Positions 35,041 through 44,486 of a stretch of 58,433 nucleotides of DNA are shown in pieces (within the stretch, counting starts at the first letter, position 1; each line of letters starts with the position of its first letter). The notes under the pieces were generated by a model. That model ran no database searches, was not told where the DNA came from, and saw only the letters and a program-made list of their open reading frames with translations. This stretch comes from Clostridia bacterium (GTDB lineage Bacteria; Bacillota; Clostridia; Oscillospirales; CAG-272). The stretch is from assembly GCA_017466685.1 (NCBI GenBank), contig JAFTTS010000081.1, forward strand, positions 1 to 58,433. Reading direction: 5' to 3'. The translations under genes were made by a program, and so were the position numbers.

Positions 35041-35854
35041 TTTAAAGAAAAGCTTCGGCAAGCTCGAGGTGCTGAAAGGCGTTAACGTCAAGATAGAAAA
35101 AGGCGATATCGTGTGCGTCATCGGTCCTTCGGGAAGCGGAAAAAGTACGTTTCTGCGCTGTCTCAACTGTATGGAGGATCCCACGGGCGGTCAGATCATT
35201 TTTCACGGTGTAAATATTGCCGATATGCGAGTTGACATCAATCTTCACCGACGTAAGATCGGAATGGTTTTCCAGCAGTTCAATCTTTTCAATAACAAAA
35301 CGGTTATCGAAAATATCATGCTTGCACCGGTACACGTCGGAGTTTCCGATCTGCGTAATGCGAAGCTGCACAATTTCTTTTTGCCGCTGACGAATATGTT
35401 CCGCAAGAAGAAAAACAAAAAGTCTGCGCTTGAAATTACTCAAACCAAGGCACAGATAAAGGAAGAAGCACGTAAAAATGCACTTCATCTGCTTGAGAGA
35501 ATCGGACTTTCCGACAAAGCGGACGTTTACCCGTCAACACTTTCGGGCGGACAGAAGCAGCGTGTCGCGATTGCACGTGCACTTGCGATGAACCCTGACG
35601 TGATACTCTTCGACGAGCCGACATCCGCGCTTGACCCTGAGATGGTTGGAGAGGTGCTTGACCTCATGCGTGAGCTTGCCGAGGACGGTATGACGATGGT
35701 TGTCGTTACTCACGAAATGGGATTTGCCCGTGAGGTTGCATCGCGTATACTTTTCATGGATCAAGGAGTGATACTCGAGGAAGCCGATCCGAAAAGCTTT
35801 TTCGAGAGTCCCAAGCATCAGCGTACGCAGGAATTTTTGTCAAAGGTGTTATAA
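35024..35854 (+). CDS. Polar amino acid ABC transporter ATP-binding protein
   Basis: A 276-residue GlnQ/HisP-type ATPase. Walker A is GPSGSGKST (34-42), the Q-loop MVFQQFNLF, the signature LSGGQKQR, Walker [14 protein letters not shown] and the switch VVTHEMGFA. Between the Q-loop and the signature it has an extra basic segment of about 35-40 residues (near 110-150, including FRKKKNKKS), so it is longer than the usual 240-250. The start is GTG 35024, ten bases after AAAGGAGG. It is the last gene of the transporter operon. Confidence 0.93.
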   Translation: MIDVIDLKKSFGKLEVLKGVNVKIEKGDIVCVIGPSGSGKSTFLRCLNCMEDPTGGQIIFHGVNIADMRVDINLHRRKIGMVFQQFNLFNNKTVIENIMLAPVHVGVSDLRNAKLHNFFLPLTNMFRKKKNKKSALEITQTKAQIKEEARKNALHLLERIGLSDKADVYPSTLSGGQKQRVAIARALAMNPDVILFDEPTSALDPEMVGEVLDLMRELAEDGMTMVVVTHEMGFAREVASRILFMDQGVILEEADPKSFFESPKHQRTQEFLSKVL

Positions 35855-35867
35855 ATATATGCAAGAG

Positions 35868-35897
35868 AGCTGTCTCGTCGGAGGGACAGCTTTTTTG
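35868..35897 (+). terminator. Terminator of the ABC transporter operon
   Basis: AGCTGTC (35868-35874) pairs with GACAGCT (35885-35891), followed by TTTTTG. Confidence 0.83.
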
Positions 35898-35908
35898 TAT
35901 GCACAAAA

Positions 35909-36468
35909 CTAACTTCAGCCGCAAAGCGGCGTTACAACAACGAAACAAGCAATGAAGCACCTGAGCCGCCGATGTAACTGGCGGCGGACGAACGGTCACA
36001 GTTAACAAAGCGAATTGTGAGCGTTAGCGAACTGAGCGCAAATCGAGTGCAGGCAAAGGAAAGAGGGAGAGCTCGAGAGGGAAGAAAACCTTCGCGCCAG
36101 CGTTGGTTGTCGTCCCTCTCGAATGATACGAAGCTCGAAGCAGTACACTTTGGGAAATTGCTTTCTTCGCTTTTGGGCGAAAAAGTAACTTTTATCCCTG
36201 CAATACAAAGATACATCAAATCTCTTTGTGTTGCGATTTGAACTTCGCGTAAGTTCGAGGGGAACAGGACCCAGCTCGCCGCAGGTTCCTACCCCCCTCG
36301 AGCTCCCTCCGCCCTCCTTGGCTTGCGCTCGAGCCACGCTCAACTCCGCCTGCGGCTCCGGATTCGATTTGACACAGTCACCGTTCGTCCGCCGCCAGTT
36401 ACATCGGCGGCTCAGGTGCTTCATTGTTTCTTTTGCTGTTGTAATGCCGCTGACGCGGCTGAAGTTAG
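35909..36468. repeat. Fold-back repeat element, copy E (complete)
   Basis: A 560-base copy with both ends intact. The inverted ends extend a few bases further (CAAAACTAACTTCAGCCGC and GCGGCTGAAGTTAGTTTTGC). Internal hairpins are the same as in copy C. It starts 11 bases after the transporter terminator and fills most of the 716-base gap 35855-36570. Confidence 0.9.
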
Positions 36469-36506
36469 TTTTGCGATGAAAACATGATATATTTTCCCAT
36501 ATCCTC

Positions 36507-36535
36507 TTGAAAATAACGCGAAAATATGATATCAT
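36507..36535 (+). promoter_or_regulatory. Promoter of the DUF1015 gene
   Basis: TTGAAA (36507-36512) and TATCAT (36530-36535), 17 bases apart, just past the fold-back element. Confidence 0.6.
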
Positions 36536-36570
36536 AATAATAATGATATTATATTCACGAGGAATTACAT

Positions 36571-37833
36571 ATGAAAAACTGTTTTTATCCCGCAGACATA
36601 CTGCTTCCAAGCTTCTCGAAGGATGCCGAAAAAATGCACCGTTGGTCGTGCGTTGCCTGTGACCAGTACACCTCCGAGCCCGAGTATTGGAACGCCGTTG
36701 AAACGGTCGTCGGCGATGCACCGTCAACTCTGCGTATCACACTGCCCGAGCTGTATCTTTCCGAGGCAGAGAAACGTATACCGAAAATAAACGAAACTAT
36801 GGTCGATTACGCCGCAAATGTTCTCACCGAGCGTAAAGCTTCAATGATATACCTCGAACGTACACAAAAGAACGGTAAGATCCGCCGCGGTCTTGTCGGT
36901 GCACTTGACCTCGAATGTTACGATTACAACAAGGGTGCAGTTTCGCTCGTGCGTGCAACCGAGGGAACAGTGCTTGAACGTATACCGCCGCGTGTGAAAA
37001 TTCGCGAAGGCGCATCGGTCGAGCTTCCGCATATAATGATACTTATCGACGATCCGAAGAAAACGGTCATCGAGCCGCTTATAGATAAGGCGACCGCGTA
37101 TGAAACGGCATACGATTTCGACATGATGCAAAACAGCGGTCACGCACTCGGACGTTACCTGCCAAGCGATGAGATTGCACGTGTTTCGTCTGCGCTTGAA
37201 GCACTCTGCGAGGACGCTTCGAAGACACAGGGAACTGACGATCCGCTCGTTTTCGCAGTTGGTGACGGAAATCATTCGCTTGCATCTGCAAAGGCGTTCT
37301 GGGAGCAGATAAAACCGACACTTTCCGAAGACGAACGCGCTGTACATCCTGCACGTTATGCGCTTTGCGAGATCGTAAACATTCACGACACTGCACTCGA
37401 GTTTGAGCCGATTTACCGTGTACTGTTCGGTGTCGATCCCGAGGCGTTCATGACGGAGTTCCGTACATATGTGAAATCGCTTCCCGAAAGTGACATTGAC
37501 GCGCAGACATTTGGATTTGTCACAGTTGACGGATACGGCGAGATCACCGTTGACAATCCCACGTCGCTTCTGCCTGTCGGTACGCTGCAGGTGTTCATTG
37601 ATGCATATCTGAAATCGCACAAGGACGTCACGGTTGACTATATTCACGGTATTGAATCGACGAAGAAGTTAGCAAGCGGCAAGGATGCGATCGGTTTTCT
37701 TTTCAAGGGCATGGAGAAATCGGAGCTTTTCCCGACGGTTGTACGTGACGGTGCGCTTCCGAGAAAGACATTCTCGATGGGTGAAGCGGACGACAAGCGT
37801 TTCTATCTTGAAGCAAGACGTATTGTTCTTTGA
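36571..37833 (+). CDS. DUF1015 family protein
   Basis: A 420-residue cytoplasmic protein. The opening YPADILLPSF, then HRWSCVACDQYTSEPEYW, and the central FAVGDGNHSLASAKAFW with HPARYALCEIVNIHD fit DUF1015, a widespread family of mostly unknown function; some relatives have been linked to serine kinase activity. The DGNHS motif near residue 230 is the likely active-site centre. It has its own promoter. The neighbours (ABC transporter, HPr-like gene) do not reveal its role. Confidence 0.8.
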   Translation: MKNCFYPADILLPSFSKDAEKMHRWSCVACDQYTSEPEYWNAVETVVGDAPSTLRITLPELYLSEAEKRIPKINETMVDYAANVLTERKASMIYLERTQKNGKIRRGLVGALDLECYDYNKGAVSLVRATEGTVLERIPPRVKIREGASVELPHIMILIDDPKKTVIEPLIDKATAYETAYDFDMMQNSGHALGRYLPSDEIARVSSALEALCEDASKTQGTDDPLVFAVGDGNHSLASAKAFWEQIKPTLSEDERAVHPARYALCEIVNIHDTALEFEPIYRVLFGVDPEAFMTEFRTYVKSLPESDIDAQTFGFVTVDGYGEITVDNPTSLLPVGTLQVFIDAYLKSHKDVTVDYIHGIESTKKLASGKDAIGFLFKGMEKSELFPTVVRDGALPRKTFSMGEADDKRFYLEARRIVL

Positions 37834-37855
37834 TGTAAATTTTATGCAAAAACTA

Positions 37856-37884
37856 TTGACAAACCCGGCTTTTTGAGCTATTAT
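37856..37884 (+). promoter_or_regulatory. Promoter of the HPr-like gene
   Basis: TTGACA (37856-37861) and TATTAT (37879-37884), 17 bases apart. Confidence 0.72.
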
Positions 37885-37919
37885 ATAAGTGAAAAATGAT
37901 ATAAAAGGAGATAATTATT

Positions 37920-38147
37920 ATGAAAACTGTTGATATCAAGCTTTCCTCGATCGAGGATGTACGCAATTTTGTAAATATCGTGTCGAAGTACAGCATGGAC
38001 ATTGACCTTATGTCCGGACGTTATGTTGTTGACGCGAAGTCGATCATGGGTATTTTCTCGCTTGATCTTCTCAAGCCTATCAAGCTTACTGCACACGCTG
38101 AGGATACCGATGCGCTGTTTGAGGATCTCAAACCTTACATTATATAA
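37920..38147 (+). CDS. HPr-family protein lacking the phosphorylated histidine
   Basis: A 75-residue protein with the HPr fold pattern: FVNIVSKYSMDIDLMSGRYVVDAKSIMGIFSLDLLKPIKL matches the second half of HPr, including the SIMG motif around the regulatory serine (Ser41). The GLHARP active-site loop that carries His15 in HPr is absent, so it cannot pass phosphate in the sugar phosphotransferase system. A Crh-like regulatory role is possible. AAAGGAG precedes the ATG. It is monocistronic with a strong terminator. Confidence 0.82.
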   Translation: MKTVDIKLSSIEDVRNFVNIVSKYSMDIDLMSGRYVVDAKSIMGIFSLDLLKPIKLTAHAEDTDALFEDLKPYII

Positions 38148-38162
38148 TATAGACGTTATTAT

Positions 38163-38195
38163 GCAACGGGGTGTGAATGCTCCGTTGCTTTTTTT
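38163..38195 (+). terminator. Terminator of the HPr-like gene
   Basis: GCAACGGGG pairs with CTCCGTTGC, followed by seven T residues. Confidence 0.87.
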
Positions 38196-38239
38196 GTTTA
38201 ATCGGGAGGATTTTGATTTTGCTGATAGGACGGATTTCT

Positions 38240-38314
38240 TGTAGGGGTGATCCACGAATCGCCCGTCTTTAGCCATAAATCGCACACATCGGGCACATCA
38301 TGATACGCCCCTAC
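38240..38314. repeat. Short interspersed inverted repeat (third family)
   Basis: GTAGGGG...ATCGCCCG on the left and CGGGC...CGCCCCTAC on the right form a stem around a loop of about 40 bases. It resembles other GTAGGGGCGA-type repeats of gut Clostridia, but only one copy is in this window. The 293-base gap 38148-38440 otherwise holds the HPr terminator. Confidence 0.55.
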
Positions 38315-38440
38315 GGATTTGTATATTTTTGATGGGCACCGGGAGACATCCCAAATCGGCTTTTCAAAAAGCGACCGTATTTCCTATATGCGATGAATTT
38401 TCCCCTCACTTCGCTCATATACATCATCGAGGTGATTTAT

Positions 38441-39577
38441 ATGAAATTTAAGCGATTTCTTTCATTATTATTAATACTGTTCTTTGCAGTGCCCGTCCGC
38501 GTGAGTGCCGCCGACTATAATGCGCGCTCATATATATTGATGGAAGCTTCCACGGGACTTGTCATGCTCGAGGAAAATGCTGACGAAGCCCTTCCGCCTG
38601 CTTCCGTAACCAAGATCATGACACTTCTGCTTATCATGGAAGCAGTTGCCGAGGGACGTATCGGTTGGGATGACATGGTGACGACCTCCGAATATGCGGC
38701 ATCGATGGGCGGTTCACAGGTGTTTCTTGAGCCCGGTGAGCAGATGAGCGTTTCCGAGATGGTCAAGTGTGTCGTTGTTGCGAGTGCGAATGATGCCGCG
38801 GTTGCACTTGCCGAAGCGGTGTCGGGCAGCGAGGAAGCTTTCGTTAAACGTATGAATGAGCGTGCCGCAGAGCTTGGTATGAAAAACACGACCTTCCTCA
38901 ACACAAACGGCCTTGACGACGACGCGGACGGTCACGTTACAAGCGCACGCGATATCGCGATAATGTCACGCGAGCTGATAACGAAATATCCTCAGATACT
39001 CGAATATTCCTCCATCTGGATGGACACTATCCGCGGCGGTGCTTTCGGACTTACCAACACAAACCGTCTCATTCGTTTCTATAACGGAGCGAACGGACTC
39101 AAAACCGGCTCGACCTCGAAAGCGAAATTCTGTATATCCGCAACAGCCGAGCGTGACGGTATGCAGCTTATCGCGGTAGTTATGGCATCGCCGAGCCGTG
39201 ACGACCGTAACGAAACCGCCAAAAAACTGCTCGATTACGGCTTTGCCAATTACGAAACCGCCGATCTCACACTTGCCGAGCCTATTCCCGATATGCGTGT
39301 ACTCGGCGGCGTTTGCGATACGGTGCCGCTTACGGTTGGCGAATCCTCGCTTGTGCTTGAAAAGGGAAAGTCTGCGAAGTTAACGCGTGAAATTTATCTT
39401 CCCGAGGAAATTTCTGCGCCGATTGCGGTCGGTGACGAGGTTGGACGCGTTGATTTTCTTATTGACGGCAAAATTATTTCTTCCGTCCCGATAACGGCTG
39501 CGGAAAACGTCGAAAAGATAGGCTACATCGAACTTTTTTGCCGTTTTATAAAGAAAATGCTGATGGTTGAAATGTAA
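38441..39577 (+). CDS. D-alanyl-D-alanine carboxypeptidase (peptidase S11, DacF-type)
   Basis: Trims D-Ala from peptidoglycan stem peptides outside the membrane. A signal peptide covers residues 1-23 (cleavage after VSA). The three penicillin-binding motifs are Ser55-VTK58, Ser115-AN117 and Lys221-TG. A C-terminal beta domain and an amphipathic, basic tail (CRFIKKMLMVEM) suit peripheral membrane attachment. I start at ATG 38441 after GAGGTG; an upstream in-frame ATG lacks a ribosome site and would hide the signal peptide. The length is 378 residues. Confidence 0.92.
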   Translation: MKFKRFLSLLLILFFAVPVRVSAADYNARSYILMEASTGLVMLEENADEALPPASVTKIMTLLLIMEAVAEGRIGWDDMVTTSEYAASMGGSQVFLEPGEQMSVSEMVKCVVVASANDAAVALAEAVSGSEEAFVKRMNERAAELGMKNTTFLNTNGLDDDADGHVTSARDIAIMSRELITKYPQILEYSSIWMDTIRGGAFGLTNTNRLIRFYNGANGLKTGSTSKAKFCISATAERDGMQLIAVVMASPSRDDRNETAKKLLDYGFANYETADLTLAEPIPDMRVLGGVCDTVPLTVGESSLVLEKGKSAKLTREIYLPEEISAPIAVGDEVGRVDFLIDGKIISSVPITAAENVEKIGYIELFCRFIKKMLMVEM

Positions 39578-39627
39578 TATTAAACCCAATTTAAAATTAC
39601 AAATACCTTACAAAAAAGGTATACCTA

Positions 39628-39656
39628 TTGCAAAAAAAAGGGACTTGTAGTATCAT
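39628..39656 (+). promoter_or_regulatory. Promoter of the SLH protein gene
   Basis: TTGCAA (39628-39633) and TATCAT (39651-39656), 17 bases apart, giving a leader of about 135 bases. Long leaders are common for abundant surface-layer mRNAs. Confidence 0.65.
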
Positions 39657-39796
39657 ATGTACAGGGAAAATCTTCACTGCGCGTAAAATCTATCCCGAAT
39701 ATGCAGATATTCAAGTGAGTCAGAATGTTGCATCGCGGGAAAGACTTACCCTCGAAGATCTACCGCAAAAATATTATTTCAAAGGAGAAACTAACA

Positions 39797-42700
39797 ATGA
39801 GAAATCTCAAGAAGTTTTTTGCATTAGTACTTGCTATGCTTATGATCGTAAGTGCTGCTGCAGTAGTTTCTGCTGATGATGCTACCTTCACAGACGTTGC
39901 TGAAGAGAACATCTATGCAGACGCTATCAATGACCTCGTAGTTAAGGGTATCACTGCTGGTACCGGCGAGGGCACATTCTCTCCTGATGCAGGCGTTAAG
40001 AGATATGAAATGGCTATTTTCGTAGCTCGCGCTGCAACAGGTATCACCGATGTTGCTGAATTCGGCACACCCATCGTTCCTTTCAACGATGTTACCGAGT
40101 ACACCGGTGCAATCTACTATGCATACGCTAACGGCATTGTAAACGGTTACAGTGCTACCCAGTTTGGTCCCGACGATGCAATCACCTACGTTCAGGCTCT
40201 CAAGATGGCAGTTGCTACTCTTGGTTATGAGGTTGAGTGGGAAGGCGATTGGAAGTGGCCCTACTACAACAAGGCTGTTGCTCTTGGACTCACCGACGGC
40301 GTTGATGTAAACGATCTCGACAAGGCACTCACCAGAGGCGAAACCGCTCAGATCATCGCTAACATGATCTATGCTGCTCCCGCTGAAGGCGACATCACTC
40401 TCGCTGACAAGAACTTCGGTTCTTTCGAAAACGAGGTTGGCGTTGAGTCCACATTCGTTATCACCGCTACTCCCAAGCAGGCATACGTTAAGGATACTCA
40501 GTCTGACAAGTACACCGCTGCCGGTAATGCTATCGACGAAGTTCACGTTGGTATCCAGGCTCTCGTAAACGGTGTTCCTACAGGCGCTATCACATATATG
40601 CCTTTCGCAGACCTCGTTGACGATGAAAATGCAGACGTTGAGGACTACTTCAACCGCGCTGTAACATTCATCAACTATGACGCTGAAACCGGCGCATACG
40701 ACGATGTTGAGGTTGGCGCTGCTCCTACTGTTGTAAACTTCAAGGACATCGCTCATGGCGTAAACGGCTACAGCATTAAGGTTAACAATGTAACCTACAA
40801 GCTCGTTAGCAACCTCACCGGTTCTTACCTCAACAAGGAAATCGTAGTATTCAACAGCAACGTTAACGCTGCTAATACTGTTGGTAAGAATCTCCTTACA
40901 ACAGCTGACGGTCACATCATTTACAATGGTGTAATCGCTGCTTACCTCATCAGCACAAACACAACCGCTAAGTTCTATGTAACTGTTAGCGACAACAAGA
41001 TGATTGATGAGAAGACTGCTCTCAATCGTTACGGCTACGAAATCGCTGGTACAGAGTTTGACTATGCAGACTATGCTGCTATGGATCAGCTCCCTGCTAA
41101 CGCTGACGGCGTTGCAACCACTGCATATGAGCTCCACCTCTATGATGATGACAAGGATGGCGAGTATGAGCGCGCTATCTACCTCCCCATCTACATTTCT
41201 TCCGCATACACCTACAAGTCCGGCTCTTACACATATGACCGTGTATGGCTCGACGCTACCGGTACTGCTGCAAAGGTTACTGAGGTTAAGTACAACAGCG
41301 ATGTTGAGCTTACCACCGGTACTGTATTCTCGTTCACATACAATGAACTCCTCAAGGAGATCACTGTAAACGAAGTAATTGAGCCTGAAACCAAGACTCT
41401 CAAGAAGCTTCAGTACAACAAGAACACCGGTAAGTACACTGTAACATTTACCGACGGCAGCTCCTATCTCATGGACGCATCCGACGTTGAACTCGGCGGC
41501 GAGCTCCTTCCGAAGTCCATTGGCACTTTAAAGGATCCCCTCATCGACGATATCAAGGCTGGTAAGTACCTCGGCAAGACTCCTGTTGCTGACCTCGTTG
41601 ACGACAGAAAGATCGGCGCAGAGTATGTATTCTATGCAACCAACGGTTACATCTTCTTCATCGAGCAGACTGTAGCAGCTAAGGACGCTCACGAGTACAT
41701 GGTATTCGAGTCCATCGTTGACATCGACCTCGATGCAGTTTATGCAAGCATCTGGTACGACGGTGCTTACAAGACCGGCGCTACCATCAGCCAGGTTAAC
41801 GCTAAGATTTCCGGCGTTGGCGACAAGGCTATTGAAAAGCTCAATGCTTATCAGATCGCTCTCCTTCTTGGCGACGATACATGGCAGACCAAGAACACTG
41901 TTTGGGCAACCCAGTATGCTGACGGTCAGTTCAACATGCGTGCTCCTATCACACCCGATATGGATGACTATGCTGACTACGACCTCATCAAGCTTGATGA
42001 CAAGACTCTCGGCACAATCGATGAGGCTGAGGAAACCCTCGCATTCATCGGCGGTCACACCGTATATGATGCAGACCACGATGACATCGAGCCCAAGAAC
42101 AGACTCTACACTAACAGCAACACTGTATTCTACTTCATCGACACTACCGGTGATGTAAATGCTGTTGAAGCATACAAGACCATGCCCGGTAAGGATGCAA
42201 GCATCGTATTCGACGCTGACACTGTTATCTTCACCGACGCTCTCGGTCGCGGCAACGGTTATGCAAAGACTGTTATCGTATTCGACGGTAAGGCTGTAAA
42301 CTTCAAGGCTCTCACTGTTGAAACCAGATGGCTCACCACTGCCGGCGTAAGCGCTGACAGATTCGTTGATGCAAGCCTTACTTATGCAGAAGACCTCGGC
42401 CTCACCGGTTACGAAGAGGACCTCAAGGTTTACGCATATGCTGGCGCACATGACCTCGAAGACGGTTCTGAAACCATCATCTACTCCACCTTCAAGCTCG
42501 AGTCCGGTAAGATCTACAAGGCTGACAAGAACGGCGTTGTAGGCGTTAACGCTAAGGGCGAAAAGGTTGCTAAGTCTGACCTTGCAGTTGGCGTAGACTA
42601 CGGTACTTATAAGGATTTCGCTAACACCAATGGTATTCTCTATGCTAGCACCAGCCTCCGTGACTTCTACGCATACTTCAATGATGGTAGAGTTTATGTA

Positions 42701-42985
42701 GAGCTCGGCGAAGCATTCTCTGGCAATACTGAGTTCCCGCACACCATCCTTATCGAGGGTGAGGTATCTGTACTTGCTATTCCTGTAACCAAGCTCGTTG
42801 CTATCGATGCTTCTAACGGCACCGTATACGAGGACGAGGATGCAGCTGCAGTTCTCAACACTGAGGGCGAAGGCGCTGACTACGACAACGTATACTGGAT
42901 GGGCACAAGAAAGCTCGTTGATGGCGCATATGAATATGACTATGCTTCCTTCGAGGACGGCGTTGCAGTATTCGTATTCGACTAA
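39797..42985 (+). CDS. Large SLH-domain surface protein (S-layer-like)
   Basis: A 1062-residue exported protein. A signal peptide ends near residue 26 (VVSA-DDATF). Three S-layer homology domains follow at roughly 28-80, 88-145 and 150-195 (FTDVAEENIYADAINDLVVK, FNDVTEYTGAIYYAYANGIV, and WPYYNKAVALGLTDG with RGETAQIIANMIY); these bind wall polymers. The remaining 860 residues are acidic (many Asp, Glu, Tyr) with no domain I recognise. Codon use differs sharply from most neighbours (GCT, CTC and ATC heavy), the mark of very high expression. It could be the main S-layer protein. Confidence 0.88.
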   Translation: MRNLKKFFALVLAMLMIVSAAAVVSADDATFTDVAEENIYADAINDLVVKGITAGTGEGTFSPDAGVKRYEMAIFVARAATGITDVAEFGTPIVPFNDVTEYTGAIYYAYANGIVNGYSATQFGPDDAITYVQALKMAVATLGYEVEWEGDWKWPYYNKAVALGLTDGVDVNDLDKALTRGETAQIIANMIYAAPAEGDITLADKNFGSFENEVGVESTFVITATPKQAYVKDTQSDKYTAAGNAIDEVHVGIQALVNGVPTGAITYMPFADLVDDENADVEDYFNRAVTFINYDAETGAYDDVEVGAAPTVVNFKDIAHGVNGYSIKVNNVTYKLVSNLTGSYLNKEIVVFNSNVNAANTVGKNLLTTADGHIIYNGVIAAYLISTNTTAKFYVTVSDNKMIDEKTALNRYGYEIAGTEFDYADYAAMDQLPANADGVATTAYELHLYDDDKDGEYERAIYLPIYISSAYTYKSGSYTYDRVWLDATGTAAKVTEVKYNSDVELTTGTVFSFTYNELLKEITVNEVIEPETKTLKKLQYNKNTGKYTVTFTDGSSYLMDASDVELGGELLPKSIGTLKDPLIDDIKAGKYLGKTPVADLVDDRKIGAEYVFYATNGYIFFIEQTVAAKDAHEYMVFESIVDIDLDAVYASIWYDGAYKTGATISQVNAKISGVGDKAIEKLNAYQIALLLGDDTWQTKNTVWATQYADGQFNMRAPITPDMDDYADYDLIKLDDKTLGTIDEAEETLAFIGGHTVYDADHDDIEPKNRLYTNSNTVFYFIDTTGDVNAVEAYKTMPGKDASIVFDADTVIFTDALGRGNGYAKTVIVFDGKAVNFKALTVETRWLTTAGVSADRFVDASLTYAEDLGLTGYEEDLKVYAYAGAHDLEDGSETIIYSTFKLESGKIYKADKNGVVGVNAKGEKVAKSDLAVGVDYGTYKDFANTNGILYASTSLRDFYAYFNDGRVYVELGEAFSGNTEFPHTILIEGEVSVLAIPVTKLVAIDASNGTVYEDEDAAAVLNTEGEGADYDNVYWMGTRKLVDGAYEYDYASFEDGVAVFVFD

Positions 42986-43031
42986 TAAGTTTCTCCTAAA
43001 TACAATATAAGTAATTAGCGAAAGCTTTTAC

Positions 43032-43064
43032 AGCCGCTCCCTTAAGTGGGGGCGGTTGTTTTTT
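43032..43064 (+). terminator. Terminator of the SLH protein gene
   Basis: CCGCTCCC pairs with GGGGGCGG, followed by TTGTTTTTT. Confidence 0.8.
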
Positions 43065-43098
43065 GTGTTTTTGCTTTGCGAAGGCGAGGGGAGTGGTT

Positions 43099-43228
43099 GC
43101 CCTCATCAGTCTCGCATACGCTCGACAGCTTCTCCTGGGAGAAGCCTTTTTTAGTAACATTCAGCATTAAAAAGCCTTCCCTTGGGGGAAGGTGGTTTTC
43201 GCATATTCGGCGAAAACCGGATGAGGGA
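43099..43228. repeat. Pair of short REP-like hairpin repeats
   Basis: An inverted unit (CCCTCATCAGTCTCGCATAC, then CTTCTCCTGGGAGAAG) at 43099-43152 faces a direct unit (CCTTCCCTTGGGGGAAGG, then CGGATGAGGG) at 43172-43228. This convergent-pair layout repeats the one at 24290-24478. Confidence 0.78.
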
Positions 43229-43285
43229 AAATGTGCAGATGAGGAAAAATGGGGCGCGCCAGGTTGTAAATTTTATTTCTACACC

Positions 43286-43314
43286 TTGCAATTTGCGCGG
43301 ATATATTGTATAAT
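43286..43314 (+). promoter_or_regulatory. Promoter of the yhaO/yhaN-like pair
   Basis: TTGCAA (43286-43291) and TATAAT (43309-43314), 17 bases apart. Confidence 0.75.
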
Positions 43315-43347
43315 AGAAGATAGAGTATAAAAACAAACGGGAGTCCT

Positions 43348-44478
43348 ATGATGATCAAAGTTTTACACTGTGCCGACCTGCATCTTGACAGTCCGCTCAC
43401 CGCGCTCGATATTTCGCGCTCGGAAACAAGACGTATGGAGCTGCGTGCGGCATTTACCTCACTGACACTTTCCGCTAAAATGAATAAGGCGGATTTTCTT
43501 TTGATTTCGGGTGACCTTTTTGACGGAGCTTACGTTTCGCGTGAGACGGTTGCACTGCTTTGCCGCGAGTTTGCCGCGATTCCGGAATGTTACGTTATAA
43601 TCGCGCCGGGCAATCACGATCCGTATACGCCGACGAGCTACTATAACCGCGCCGAATTTCCCGAGAATGTATATATTTTTGACTCACCTGAGCTGTCATG
43701 TTTCGATTTCCCGGATAAAAACACAACTGTCTACGGCTGGGCATTTACGTCCTCGCATATGGAGAATTGTCCGCTTGAAGGCTTCACCGTCGAAGATCCC
43801 TCGAAGATCAACCTGCTTGTTGCCCATGGTGATTTTGACGTGAACGAGTCTCAGTATTGTCCGATTGGGCGTGAAACTCTCGCCGGATGTGGTTTCGATT
43901 ATGCCGCACTCGGACATATACATACCCATAACGGCGTTGAAAATATCGGAAACGGTTACGTCGCATACAGCGGATGTCTCGAAGGTCGCGGATTTGACGA
44001 ATGCGGCATAAAGGGTGCACTGCTCGTCCTTATCGAAAAGGAGACGGAGCTTTCGCTTGCAGCGAGATTTGTGCGCTTCTGTAAACGCTGTTACGCCGAT
44101 GAAACCTGTGATGTCAGCGGAGCCGAGACCAATGCCGATCTGCTGGACAAGCTGCGTGCGTTGATTGCCGAGAAGCATTACGGTGACGATACTGCGCTTC
44201 GTGTGCGTCTTGTCGGAAATGTTTCGGGCGAGCTGAAACCGTCGCCGGCTTTTCTTGCGGAACAGTTTGGTCAGATGTTCATTTTAGAGATCGTTGACGA
44301 AACCTTACCGCTTGCCGACGGCTCGAAGCTTGCGGACGATCCGACTCTGCGCGGAGAATATTACCGCAGTCTGAGGGCACAGCTTGAGAGTGACGATGCG
44401 GATGAGCGTGAGATTGCGGTCATGGCACTGCGGTATGGACTTGCTGCATTGTCGGGCGGAGATATCACTGATTGTTGA
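43348..44478 (+). CDS. SbcD/YhaO-like DNA repair exonuclease (metallophosphoesterase)
   Basis: A 376-residue calcineurin-like phosphoesterase. The metal motifs are in order: LHCADLHLDSPL, LLISGDLFDG, IIAPGNHDPY, LLVAHGDF and ALGHIHTH. It resembles B. subtilis YhaO and the Mre11/SbcD group and should cut DNA ends together with the SMC-like partner downstream. ATG codons at 43348 and 43351 are both possible; spacing from GGGAG slightly favours the second. Confidence 0.88.
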   Translation: MMIKVLHCADLHLDSPLTALDISRSETRRMELRAAFTSLTLSAKMNKADFLLISGDLFDGAYVSRETVALLCREFAAIPECYVIIAPGNHDPYTPTSYYNRAEFPENVYIFDSPELSCFDFPDKNTTVYGWAFTSSHMENCPLEGFTVEDPSKINLLVAHGDFDVNESQYCPIGRETLAGCGFDYAALGHIHTHNGVENIGNGYVAYSGCLEGRGFDECGIKGALLVLIEKETELSLAARFVRFCKRCYADETCDVSGAETNADLLDKLRALIAEKHYGDDTALRVRLVGNVSGELKPSPAFLAEQFGQMFILEIVDETLPLADGSKLADDPTLRGEYYRSLRAQLESDDADEREIAVMALRYGLAALSGGDITDC

Positions 44479-44486
44479 GGTGCGTA

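Noticed and set aside
35932..36727. Open frames within and overlapping the fold-back copies
   Set aside because: They follow the inverted-repeat sequence, shift frame between copies and lack ribosome sites; no conserved protein emerges.
39824..42742. Two long open frames (over 400 codons each) antisense to the SLH gene
   Set aside because: They are by-products of the strong codon bias of the SLH gene, have no ribosome sites and show no recognisable protein features.
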